Assembly (NCBI GenBank): GCA_016295275.1 | Contig: JAEDLN010000002.1 | Span: 1-62,520 of the forward strand | Length of the DNA stretch: 62,520 nt | Reading direction: 5' to 3' | DNA from: Kiritimatiellia bacterium | Lineage (GTDB): Bacteria; Verrucomicrobiota; Kiritimatiellia; RFP12; UBA3636 | In this document: in pieces, positions 43,546-51,942 of the stretch | Position numbering within the stretch: position 1 is the stretch's first letter | How the letters are laid out: each line of letters starts with the position of its first letter | Program-made: the position numbers and the translations under genes | Notes under the pieces: model-generated | What the model was told of the DNA's origin: nothing | Databases searched by the model: none | Seen by the model: only the letters and a program-made list of their open reading frames with translations

Positions 43546-44370
43546 ATGAGTAAAACAACAAAGTTGAAAATCGGAGCGTTCTCCAGATTGATGCAGGTGA
43601 CTGTCAAAACGCTACGTCACTACGAGCAGATGGGTCTGCTGATTCCATCCGAAGTGGATGCGTGGACGGGTTACAGATATTACACCGTTGAACAAATGCA
43701 GAGGCTAAATGCCATCCGCGAGCTCAAGGACATGGGATTCTCGTTGGAAGAGATAAAAGACCTCTACGACGATGAATACCACGAACCGTCCATCAATCAG
43801 ATAAACGCCAAACTGTCGGAGTGCAACAGACAGATAAAAACGCTGTTGAAGCGCCGGCAACAACTCATCGATACAATAAACTCGAAAACCAACATCAAGA
43901 CAATGGAAAAATTCTCGATTCAGGCTTTACCTGCTATCATCGTGGCTTCTCACCGTAGAGTCATCAAGCAGTACAGCGATTTGGGTGAACTGTGCGTCAA
44001 CGTCATTGGTCCCGAGATGCAGCGACTAGGCTGCAAGTGCTCGTCGGCGGGATATTGCTTCACCATAGAGCATGACAAGGAATACACTCCCTCTGATATC
44101 GACATCGAATACTGCGAACAAGTGGAGGAAATGGGCAAGGATTCCGCCATCATCAAGTTCAAGCAGTTGACGGAGGTTCCCAAGGCTCTGTGCATGAAGC
44201 ACTATGGTCCCTACGACCGTTTCTACGAGTCATACACCGAAGCATTCAAGTACCTTGAGAAAAACGGCTACGAGATCGCCGGACATCCGAGAACGGTGTA
44301 TGTCGATGGAGCATGGAATCAGGAAGACCCCGAAAAATGGCTATCGATCATCCAAATCCCCGTAAAATAA
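43546..44370 (+). CDS. MerR-family regulator with GyrI-like effector domain
   Basis: The 274-residue regulator has an N-terminal MerR DNA-binding domain (KIGAFSRLMQVTVKTLRHYEQMG split at the turn, then TGYRYYTVEQMQRLNAI), a coiled dimerisation helix (NAKLSECNRQIKTLLKRRQ), and a C-terminal GyrI-like ligand-binding domain (FSIQALPAIIVASHR ... MKHYGPYDRFYESYTEAF). This is the BmrR/TipA-type plan for sensing hydrophobic or cationic compounds. The ATG at 43546 (MSKTTKLK) is chosen. No efflux pump is immediately adjacent; the MacAB-TolC type genes start 1.9 kb further. A terminator follows the gene. Confidence 0.92.
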   Translation: MSKTTKLKIGAFSRLMQVTVKTLRHYEQMGLLIPSEVDAWTGYRYYTVEQMQRLNAIRELKDMGFSLEEIKDLYDDEYHEPSINQINAKLSECNRQIKTLLKRRQQLIDTINSKTNIKTMEKFSIQALPAIIVASHRRVIKQYSDLGELCVNVIGPEMQRLGCKCSSAGYCFTIEHDKEYTPSDIDIEYCEQVEEMGKDSAIIKFKQLTEVPKALCMKHYGPYDRFYESYTEAFKYLEKNGYEIAGHPRTVYVDGAWNQEDPEKWLSIIQIPVK

Positions 44371-44394
44371 CGCACCATTCCGAATAACTGAACA

Positions 44395-44449
44395 CAGAGA
44401 CATAAAGTTGCAGGGGTTTCCCTGTTTCTTTGTGTCTCTGTTCTTTTTC
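44395..44449 (+). terminator. Terminator of the MerR-type gene
   Basis: A 13-bp stem CAGAGACATAAAG/CTTTGTGTCTCTG (one wobble pair) with a 20-base loop is followed by TTCTTTTTC, 25 bases after the stop. Confidence 0.8.
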
Positions 44450-44694
44450 TGACGGAGTCCATGGCGTACAAACTATCGGCAGACCCAAACTCGGGCAACT
44501 CTTTCATATTCCGTATGTATTACAAACACTGACGAACGATCGTACCGCATGATTCAGAAAACAAACATGTTGTGGCAAACAGCGGCTTGCGTAGTTGGTT
44601 CTTCTTCATGTTTCCCGCTCCCACTTGCATCTTGTTTTGAGGTTGCCCTTTCTCCCGTCCAAATGGTACACTTCCTCTATCATTTTATTTCGCC

Positions 44695-45516
44695 ATGTCT
44701 TCTTCTCTTGAACAAAACGGAGTCGGCTCGATTCCATCGCTTCGGCACCCCCTCTTAACTGTTTGCATTATCACCGGAAACGAGGAAGAAAATATCCGTC
44801 GTTGCCTTGAAAGCGTTCGCTTTGCCGATGAAATCGTCATCGTCGACAGTTTCAGCACGGATCGTACGCTGAAAATTGCCCGGGAATATACCGATCGAAT
44901 CTACCAACACCGCTGGGTCGGTTATATCGGGCAAAAGGCAATCGCCCGCAACCTCGCTCGCGGGAAATGGATTCTTTTCGTCGATGCGGACGAAGCGGTA
45001 TCCGAAAAGCTACGCGAGGAAATCTGCAAACGTCTGAAAGACGAACTGCCCGACAGAATCGCCGGTTTCGATTTTCCCCGTCAAGTCTGGTTTTTGCACC
45101 GCTGGATTCGGCATGGCGATTGGTATCCGGATACCAAATTGAGACTTTTCCGAAAAGAACGCGGTCACTGCTGCGGAATGGAACCGCATGAACGCATAGA
45201 TGTCACAGGCGAAGTCATACACTTGCAGGCGCCGCTTTATCATTACACCTACGACGATATTGACGATCAGATGAAAACCATCAACCGGTTTTCGACAATC
45301 GCCGCAAAGAGTCTTCTCCAAACCCATAAAAGCACGCTTAGCACACTTTGGGGCATGCTCTTTCACCCCCCGTTCAGATTCTTTCGGTGCTACTTCGTGA
45401 AACTAGGATTTCTCGATGGGATGGCAGGCTTTATTATCGCCATGACCATTGCTTACTCGACATTTATCAAATACGCAAAATATTGGGAACTCCAACATGG
45501 GCTCGACAACCGTTAA
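44695..45516 (+). CDS. Glycosyltransferase family 2, WaaE/KdtX-like
   Basis: The 273-residue enzyme should add a sugar to the LPS inner core or a similar envelope glycan. The GT-A fold is visible as LLTVCIITGNEEENIRRC, IVIVDSFSTDRTL and the metal-binding VDADEAVS. The region DTKLRLFRKERG with GxEPHERI and LYHYTYDDIDD is characteristic of the WaaE group. The C-terminus has one hydrophobic segment. Its last 20 bases overlap the start of the LolA-like gene, so it opens the efflux operon that runs to 51746. Confidence 0.92.
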   Translation: MSSSLEQNGVGSIPSLRHPLLTVCIITGNEEENIRRCLESVRFADEIVIVDSFSTDRTLKIAREYTDRIYQHRWVGYIGQKAIARNLARGKWILFVDADEAVSEKLREEICKRLKDELPDRIAGFDFPRQVWFLHRWIRHGDWYPDTKLRLFRKERGHCCGMEPHERIDVTGEVIHLQAPLYHYTYDDIDDQMKTINRFSTIAAKSLLQTHKSTLSTLWGMLFHPPFRFFRCYFVKLGFLDGMAGFIIAMTIAYSTFIKYAKYWELQHGLDNR

Positions 45517-46309
45517 TTCCCGCCATTTCCTCTTCGTTCCGTTGCTTTTGCTGTCGGCTGTCTTTTCCGTGGCTCCCGCACAATCGCTTTTTCAATTGGA
45601 GGAAAAACAGGAAGCCTCCGTTTCCGCGGGACCTCTTACGGCCGAGGAAATATTGACCGAATGCAAAGCGCGAATGCCCATGGGAACCATCTTTCTGCAA
45701 GGTTCGTTGAATATGCGCAAGCGATACGGCGTCAGCTTGAAAAAAATGCCGTTCGAAGCGACGGCTCGATTCGCAGGGAATCGTTCCGTTTTCCGCTATA
45801 AGCTGGACCTTCTGGAAACCGGAGAACACACCATCTTCACCGCAACCCGCACCGAAGCGGACGGACTGGCGATTTCCCGCTCCGATGGCCTCCCCTCCCC
45901 CAAGCCGGCCGATTCCATCGAAGGAACCGATATTTCGTGGCTTGACGCCACTCTGGATTTTGTCTGGTGGACCAATCCCGTTCTCGTGGGCTCCGATCGA
46001 ATCAAGGGGCGTTTGTGCGATATTCTCGAAGTGGAGCCACCCGCTCCACTCGCCAACTGCAAGAAAGTCCGGCTTTGGATCGACCGCTCCCAATTCGTCG
46101 TTCTTCAAGCGGAACAACTCAATCCAACCCCGATACGTCGAATGTGGGTCCGTGCCGTACAGAAGGTGGACGATTGTTGGGTCTTGAAAAATATGGAAGT
46201 CGAAACCATTGGAAGCGGCCATCGTACCCTGCTCCGCTTCGATTCCGTCCGGTTTTTGGACTCCACCCCCGACCATTCCGACGAAACGACCAAAGACGCT
46301 TCCCTATGA
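45497..46309 (+). CDS. Secreted LolA/LolB-like outer-membrane lipoprotein-sorting protein
   Basis: The 270-residue protein begins with a signal peptide (SRHFLFVPLLLLSAVFSVAPAQS) and has the all-beta fold of the lipoprotein-sorting family: repeated strands ending with VRLWIDRSQFVVLQAEQ and a C-terminal KVDDCWVLKNMEVET. LolA relatives carry lipoproteins across the periplasm. Members encoded with MacB-type permeases are common in this phylogenetic neighbourhood and may carry the lipid or lipoprotein substrate of the pump. It overlaps both neighbours (20 bases with the glycosyltransferase, 4 bases with the TolC gene). Confidence 0.75.
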   Translation: MGSTTVNSRHFLFVPLLLLSAVFSVAPAQSLFQLEEKQEASVSAGPLTAEEILTECKARMPMGTIFLQGSLNMRKRYGVSLKKMPFEATARFAGNRSVFRYKLDLLETGEHTIFTATRTEADGLAISRSDGLPSPKPADSIEGTDISWLDATLDFVWWTNPVLVGSDRIKGRLCDILEVEPPAPLANCKKVRLWIDRSQFVVLQAEQLNPTPIRRMWVRAVQKVDDCWVLKNMEVETIGSGHRTLLRFDSVRFLDSTPDHSDETTKDASL

Positions 46310-48204
46310 ATAGCAAAGCGCTTCTTCGAGTATTTCCGCCCCTCTTCCTAGGTATATTTCTTCTATCGCTTGTGCTTCTCTCGGGGTGCAAGTCGACAAG
46401 GTCTTGGAGAAATCAGGCCGACGCGGTAGCCGGCAGTATCCTGACGAACGCACAACAAGCGGTTACGGGAAACGCCGAACCGATTCTCATCGAATCGCCT
46501 GCGGATTCCTTGCGCCGTCGTCTTCTCATCAACCAAAAACTCCCCGTCAACGACAGTGCCTCTTTCGGTATCCGAGATTTGCCGACAAATCTCTATTGGC
46601 GCGCCGAAGAACGTCTCAACCCCGCTCTTCCGGGCGGGGTCGGCGAGCTGACGCCAACCCTTGGCGAAGCCCTCGAAATCTCCTTTGCAGATGCGGTGCG
46701 AATCGCAGCATACAACTCCCACAGCTACCAGACTGCCAAGGAAAACCTCTTTTCCGCCGCACTCGCTCTCGATCTGGAAGATAAAAAGTTCCGCAAAACC
46801 TTCGATGGACTCCTCCGAAGTGCGGTTTCTTCATCCAAATCCGATCAATCCGAACGCAAATCCTCCCATAACGATACCGGTTCGCTCGCCGTGTCCAAAA
46901 CCTTTGAAGATGGCGCCGAACTGACCGGATCCCTCGCATTCAATATCGCCGGCATGCTCGATGGCGATCGCTCGACCGCCTGGGGTGCCATTGCCGATAT
47001 CAGCATCAGTATTCCCCTGCTCCGAGGCTCCGGTCGCCTCGTCAAAATGGAATCGCTGACGCAGGCGCAACGCAATCTCATTTACTCCGTTCGCGAATTC
47101 GAACAGTTCAAGCGCTCCTTTGTGGTCGAAATCGCCAGTTCGTATCTCAATCTTTTGCTTGCACTCCGGACACGCGAAAACGAAGACGACAACTACAAGC
47201 GAGTGATTCTTTCGACACGTCGCTCGCGTCGGATGTCCGATGCAAGCCGCATGTCTCGTGCGGATTTCGATCTCTCCCACCAGTCCGAACTCTCCGCCCG
47301 AGCCAGCTGGATGTCCGCCTGCCAATCCTACGAGTCCAGCCTAGAGTCGTTCAAACTCCAACTCGGTCTTCCGCCCGATGCCAAAATACGCCCTCGCGCC
47401 AAAGATCTCGAAGAACTTAAGATTCATGTCGAAATATTTGCCGGAAATGCAAATCTCGATGAGTACGATATCGGCGACGGTTCTCAAAATGTGACGCTCG
47501 AGCCCCCGGAATCCGTCGATTCCGGCGATATGAAAATCAGAACCGATATCGCCATCCAACTCGCCTTCGAAAACCGGCTTGATTTTATCTCCTACAAGGA
47601 TCGGATCGAGGACGCCCAAAGACACCTCGTCATTGCAGAGGATGCTTTCCGGACCGAAGTGACCATTGGCGGCAGCGCACATGTTGGAGAAGCCGCATCC
47701 CCGTCAATGGGCGCGGAAGGCAAAAACCATACCGATTTCAAAGTCGAAAATGCCGCATACAACGGTTCGCTGAAAATCGATCTTCCGCTCGAACGGACCG
47801 CCGAACGAAATTCCTACCGAAATGCATTGATTGCACTTGAACGCGCCGTTCGAAGCTACCAAGAACAGGAAGACCGACTCAAGCAGACGATCCGCCAGGA
47901 TATGAGAAGTCTTTCGCAAGAACTGGAGAATCTTCGAATTCAGCAACGCGCCGTGCAGCTCGCACAACGTCGCGTCCGCAACCAAGATCTTCTCCTTCAA
48001 GCCGGTCGCGCCGATATGACGGACGTTCTCGATGCCCAGGCAGCTCTCGTACGAGCTCAGAATTCGCTCTTTTCGGCTCTTACGAAATACCGAACAACAG
48101 AACTCGATCTGCAGTCTGATCTCGGATTGCTCAATGTCTCTGTCAATGGTCTTTGGGAAGAGGCAGATCTCGATTCCTTAAAACTCCGTCCTCCAGCCCC
48201 ATAA
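46306..48204 (+). CDS. TolC-family outer-membrane efflux lipoprotein
   Basis: The 632-residue protein forms the outer-membrane channel of the efflux system. It starts MNSKALLRVFP, and a lipobox LVLLSGC near residue 25 makes it an OprM-type lipoprotein rather than E. coli-type TolC. The long helical repeats with heptads are clear (SLTQAQRNLIYSVREFEQ, LDAQAALVRAQNSLFSAL). It is longer than TolC (471 residues in mature form) because of an N-terminal domain before the first hairpin. The ATG overlaps the previous stop codon (ATGA), so translation is coupled. Confidence 0.92.
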   Translation: MNSKALLRVFPPLFLGIFLLSLVLLSGCKSTRSWRNQADAVAGSILTNAQQAVTGNAEPILIESPADSLRRRLLINQKLPVNDSASFGIRDLPTNLYWRAEERLNPALPGGVGELTPTLGEALEISFADAVRIAAYNSHSYQTAKENLFSAALALDLEDKKFRKTFDGLLRSAVSSSKSDQSERKSSHNDTGSLAVSKTFEDGAELTGSLAFNIAGMLDGDRSTAWGAIADISISIPLLRGSGRLVKMESLTQAQRNLIYSVREFEQFKRSFVVEIASSYLNLLLALRTRENEDDNYKRVILSTRRSRRMSDASRMSRADFDLSHQSELSARASWMSACQSYESSLESFKLQLGLPPDAKIRPRAKDLEELKIHVEIFAGNANLDEYDIGDGSQNVTLEPPESVDSGDMKIRTDIAIQLAFENRLDFISYKDRIEDAQRHLVIAEDAFRTEVTIGGSAHVGEAASPSMGAEGKNHTDFKVENAAYNGSLKIDLPLERTAERNSYRNALIALERAVRSYQEQEDRLKQTIRQDMRSLSQELENLRIQQRAVQLAQRRVRNQDLLLQAGRADMTDVLDAQAALVRAQNSLFSALTKYRTTELDLQSDLGLLNVSVNGLWEEADLDSLKLRPPAP

Positions 48205-48239
48205 GACCTCCTCCTTTCACTTTTTTTATTTTTTTCGAC

Positions 48240-49775
48240 ATGAACGCTCCCTTTTCAAAGAAAAAACGCGTATACGCTTGGATTGGTCTCGGCGTCTCCC
48301 TTCTTTTGATTGCGCTCCTCGTTTTCACCTTTCACGGACAAAAAGACGGTAACGTCGTTCAAGAGCTTTATCAGGTTGCCCGCCGCGGTCCGCTCGTAAT
48401 CTCCGTTAGTGAAAATGGAGAAATCAATCCGAGCGAACAAATTACGATAAAGAGCGAGGTGGAAGGGCGCGTCTCCCTTCTCTACATCATTCCTGAAGGC
48501 ACCATTGTCAAAGAAGGCGATCTGCTGATCGAGCTCGATGCTGCCGAAAAGCAGGATCAATTGGTAAATCAGCAAATTGAAGTTGAAAACGCAGAGGCCG
48601 GTTTTATCTTGAAAACAGAAGACCTCGAAATCGCGCGCAATCAAGCTGCTTCCGACATCGAATTGGCAGAGCAAGCCCTTGAATTTGCCGAGGAAGACTT
48701 GATTAAGTACACCGAAGGCGAATATCCGAATAAGCTCAGCGAAGCCAAGGGAAATCTTGCCCTTGCCGAACAGGAGCTTGAGCAGTCCAAGGAAAAGTAC
48801 GAATGGTCTAAGAAGCTCTATGAAGAGAGTTTTCTCTCCGAAAGCGAACTCAAAAGCGATGAATTGTCCTGGAAGCACAACAAACTGACGCTCGAAAACC
48901 GTCGCGGCGCGCTCACTTTGCTTGAAAACTATACGCATAAACGCGAACTGGCCCAACTGAATAGCGATGTTCGCCAGAAAAAAGCCGCTCTGGAAAGAAC
49001 TCGACGAAAAGCCCATTCCTCCATCATTCAAGCGGAAAGCGCCCTTCGCGCCAAGGAAAGCGAATTCAATCGACAAAAACAAAAACTCGATAAAATCAAA
49101 GATCAAATCGCAAAGACCAAAATCTATGCTCCCCGTTCCGGGCAAGTCATTTATTCCACCAGCACCGGTCGACGTTGGGATAAAACTGAACCGCTTGCGG
49201 AAGGGGCCGAAATCTGGCAGCGCCGCGATCTGATCTATCTCCCGACAGCCGACACGTTCAAAGCTACCGCCAATATTCACGAAAGCTATCTGAAAAGCAT
49301 GTCGACGGGGATGGTTGTCCATGTTCAATGCGATGCTCTTCCCGATCGGACCTACACCGGCGTTCTTACCAAAATCTCACCGATGGCCGATACCAGCCGT
49401 CGTTGGTTGAATCCCGATCTGAAGGAATATCCCATTGAAATCAGTCTGAATGGCGGCATTGGAGAGCTGAAGTCCGGCATGAGCTGCCGGATCGAAATTA
49501 TTCTGGCCCGATATGCAGACGCCGTTTCCGTTCCCGTCCAATCTGTCGTTCGAATCGACGGAAAAACGTATGTCTGGGTACGCGGCTCGGACGGAAAACC
49601 TTCTCGCCATGAGGTTGAAATCGGTCTTGACAACAATATCGAGGTTCATGTCATCGATGGACTCGTGGGCGGCGAGGAGGTCCTCTTGACCCCGCCTCTT
49701 TCCGACTCCGTCCGCCTAAAGGGATCTATCGAAAATTCCGATCGGGAGAATGAAAAAGCCCCAGAGGGAGTCTGA
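48240..49775 (+). CDS. HlyD/MacA-type periplasmic adaptor protein
   Basis: The 511-residue protein links the inner-membrane ABC pump to the TolC channel. One N-terminal membrane helix (WIGLGVSLLLIALLVFTF) anchors it; a biotinyl-lipoyl-like half follows (GRVSLLYIIPEGTIVKEGD), then a very long coiled coil (about residues 110-290), the second lipoyl half (KIYAPRSGQVIYSTS) and beta-barrel domains. The coiled coil is longer than in MacA, which may reflect a taller periplasmic channel. The stop codon lies 1 base before the ATG of the ATPase gene. Confidence 0.9.
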   Translation: MNAPFSKKKRVYAWIGLGVSLLLIALLVFTFHGQKDGNVVQELYQVARRGPLVISVSENGEINPSEQITIKSEVEGRVSLLYIIPEGTIVKEGDLLIELDAAEKQDQLVNQQIEVENAEAGFILKTEDLEIARNQAASDIELAEQALEFAEEDLIKYTEGEYPNKLSEAKGNLALAEQELEQSKEKYEWSKKLYEESFLSESELKSDELSWKHNKLTLENRRGALTLLENYTHKRELAQLNSDVRQKKAALERTRRKAHSSIIQAESALRAKESEFNRQKQKLDKIKDQIAKTKIYAPRSGQVIYSTSTGRRWDKTEPLAEGAEIWQRRDLIYLPTADTFKATANIHESYLKSMSTGMVVHVQCDALPDRTYTGVLTKISPMADTSRRWLNPDLKEYPIEISLNGGIGELKSGMSCRIEIILARYADAVSVPVQSVVRIDGKTYVWVRGSDGKPSRHEVEIGLDNNIEVHVIDGLVGGEEVLLTPPLSDSVRLKGSIENSDRENEKAPEGV

Positions 49776-49776
49776 A

Positions 49777-50469
49777 ATGGCTGATTCTTCCGTCCCCTAC
49801 GCGATCGAATTCGAAAACCTGACGAAGGTATACGATATGGGCGAGGAAAAGGTCCACGCCCTCAGGGGTGTTACGCTTAACATCCGAAAAGGTGAGTTCT
49901 GGGCTATCATGGGATCTTCCGGATCCGGAAAATCGACGCTTCTGCAGGTACTCGGATGCCTTGATCGGCCAACTTCCGGCATCTACAGGCTAAACGGTCA
50001 AAATGTCTCCCAGCTCGATGACAACCGCCTCTCCGATATCCGTCTGGCCCACATCGGCTTCGTCTTCCAGTCGTTCAACCTCATTCCGCAACTGACGGTG
50101 GAGGAAAACATTGCACTTCCCTTGTTCTATCAGGGAGTCAGCGAATCGCTCTGCCGGGAACGCGCAGCCCATTTCGCCAAAATCGTCGGTCTGGAAGAGC
50201 GGCTCTTCCATCGCCCATCCCAACTCTCCGGCGGACAACAGCAACGTGCCGCAATCGCTCGTGCACTCGTGACAGATCCCGTGGTCGTCCTCGCAGACGA
50301 GCCAACCGGAAATCTGGATACGGCGACCAGTATTGAAATCATGCAACTTTTCCGCAAAATGCATCAACGCGGAAAAACCATCGTTATGGTAACCCACGAA
50401 CCCGATATCGCCGCCTGGACGGAACATCGGATCGTCATGCGCGATGGTCTGATCCATGAAATGAGCTGA
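49777..50469 (+). CDS. MacB/LolD-type ABC transporter ATPase
   Basis: The 230-residue ATPase powers the pump. It has Walker A MGSSGSGKSTLL, signature LSGGQQQRAAIARAL, Walker B VVLADEPTGNLD and H-loop MVTHEPDIA, and the EENIALPLFYQG segment typical of the LolD/MacB class. The start at 49777 (MADSSVPYAIEF) has GAGGGAG 8 bases upstream; a frame extension to 49750 is not needed. In E. coli MacB the ATPase and permease are fused; here they are two genes. Confidence 0.95.
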   Translation: MADSSVPYAIEFENLTKVYDMGEEKVHALRGVTLNIRKGEFWAIMGSSGSGKSTLLQVLGCLDRPTSGIYRLNGQNVSQLDDNRLSDIRLAHIGFVFQSFNLIPQLTVEENIALPLFYQGVSESLCRERAAHFAKIVGLEERLFHRPSQLSGGQQQRAAIARALVTDPVVVLADEPTGNLDTATSIEIMQLFRKMHQRGKTIVMVTHEPDIAAWTEHRIVMRDGLIHEMS

Positions 50470-50471
50470 TC

Positions 50472-51746
50472 ATGAAAAGTGTCTTCCTGATACGCCTGTC
50501 CCGCGATTTGAAGCTAGGCGTAAAAAATCTCCTCCTACACAAGCTACGCTCTGTCCTAACCATGCTGGGACTCGTCTTTGGCGTCGGTTCGGTCATTGCC
50601 ATGCTCGCAATCGGAGAGGGTGCCAGCCAGGAAACCATCAACCAAATCCGAAAACTCGGTTCCCAAAATATCCTGTTGGAGGCCCAAAAGCCAACCGATG
50701 AAAACGCGAGTGGACGCAACTTGAATCTTAGCGTTTACGGACTTCTCTACCAGGATGTTCTTCGTCTTCAAACTTCCTTTCCAACCATCCAGAGAGTCAT
50801 TCCTGCAAAAGCCATTCAGAAACCGGGCCGCTATGCGAAACGAACGCTCGATTTGCGGATCATCGGGACGACTGAACAGTGGTTCGATGTTGTTCCGCGC
50901 GAACTGATTGCCGGCCGCCGTCTCAGCAAGGAGGATTTGGACAAGCATGCCAATGTTGCCGTTCTGACCGAATACGGAGCCCGTCGATTGCTCGGCAAAT
51001 CCTACGCAATCGGCGGTTCTATGACTGTCGATGGAAAGGCGTTCGAAATCATCGGTATCATCAAAAACGAAAATGCCGGCGAAGGTCAAAGTCAAACCCT
51101 CGACCGCCAAACCGATGCCTATATTCCCTTGTCGACCGTCCGAGAGCGCTTTGGAGATTTGACGTTCAATCATACAAACGGCTCCGTCACCCGAGAATTG
51201 GTCGAACTTCACGAGGTCGTTATTCGCGTGGATCGTGAAGAAAACGTCGAAGCAACCGCTCAAGCTGTAACCCGAATGCTGGAAACGTTCCACAAGCGGA
51301 AAGACTACCAAGTCAATGTCCCGCTGGCACTTCTTCGCCAAACGGAAGCTACAAAGCGGACTTTTTCCATCGTACTGGGTGCCATTGCCGGAATCTCTCT
51401 CCTTGTCGGTGGTATCGGAATCATGAATATCATGCTTGCGAGCGTCACTGAACGAACCCGTGAAATCGGAATCCGAAGGGCCATCGGTGCCAGACGGAGC
51501 CAAATTGTCATGCAATTTCTGATCGAGTCCCTCGTTCTTTCCTCGCTCGGCGGCCTTATCGGTATCGGGTTGGGACTTTTGATTCCATTTGCTGTCACCA
51601 CCTTCGCGTCCATGCCGACCATCGTGACCTGGAGCAGCCTTGTCCTTTCTCTCGGAATTTCGGTGGCTGTCGGCGTAATCTTCGGCATCTATCCGGCCAT
51701 CCGAGCCGCACGGCTCGACCCAATCGTCGCCCTTCGCCACGATTGA
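50472..51746 (+). CDS. MacB-type FtsX-like permease
   Basis: The 424-residue permease has one N-terminal membrane helix, a large periplasmic MacB_PCD domain (to about residue 290), and three C-terminal helices with the FtsX core (IVLGAIAGISLLVGGIGIMN, TERTREIGIRRAIGARRSQI). It starts 2 bases after the ATPase stop. Together with the ATPase, adaptor and TolC lipoprotein it makes a complete tripartite efflux system for drugs, peptides or lipids. Confidence 0.93.
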   Translation: MKSVFLIRLSRDLKLGVKNLLLHKLRSVLTMLGLVFGVGSVIAMLAIGEGASQETINQIRKLGSQNILLEAQKPTDENASGRNLNLSVYGLLYQDVLRLQTSFPTIQRVIPAKAIQKPGRYAKRTLDLRIIGTTEQWFDVVPRELIAGRRLSKEDLDKHANVAVLTEYGARRLLGKSYAIGGSMTVDGKAFEIIGIIKNENAGEGQSQTLDRQTDAYIPLSTVRERFGDLTFNHTNGSVTRELVELHEVVIRVDREENVEATAQAVTRMLETFHKRKDYQVNVPLALLRQTEATKRTFSIVLGAIAGISLLVGGIGIMNIMLASVTERTREIGIRRAIGARRSQIVMQFLIESLVLSSLGGLIGIGLGLLIPFAVTTFASMPTIVTWSSLVLSLGISVAVGVIFGIYPAIRAARLDPIVALRHD

Positions 51747-51760
51747 CCCCTCTCTTATAT

Positions 51761-51811
51761 GATGGACATTTTTGTCGGGGATGGATCCCTTATTTTACAA
51801 AAATGTCCATC
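51761..51811. repeat. Perfect 15-bp inverted repeat with 21-base loop
   Basis: GATGGACATTTTTGT (51761-51775) and its exact complement (51797-51811) flank a loop that itself contains the palindrome GGGATGGATCCC. There is no T tract after it, so a simple terminator is unlikely. It lies 14 bases after the permease stop and 131 bases before purF. Confidence 0.8.
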
Positions 51812-51942
51812 GATACGGACTAAAATCGATCGTTCTCCCGTCGAAATGTCTGTATTTCCAACGAGTTTCGGCATTCTCCGAAACTGGCATTTTTCTTGCT
51901 AGCCATTGGTATTGGTTTTTGTCATTACCTCCAATACCAGCT

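Noticed and set aside
50556..51740. Long minus-strand open frame of 394 codons
   Set aside because: Antisense to the MacB-type permease; glycine/aspartate-rich nonsense without domains.
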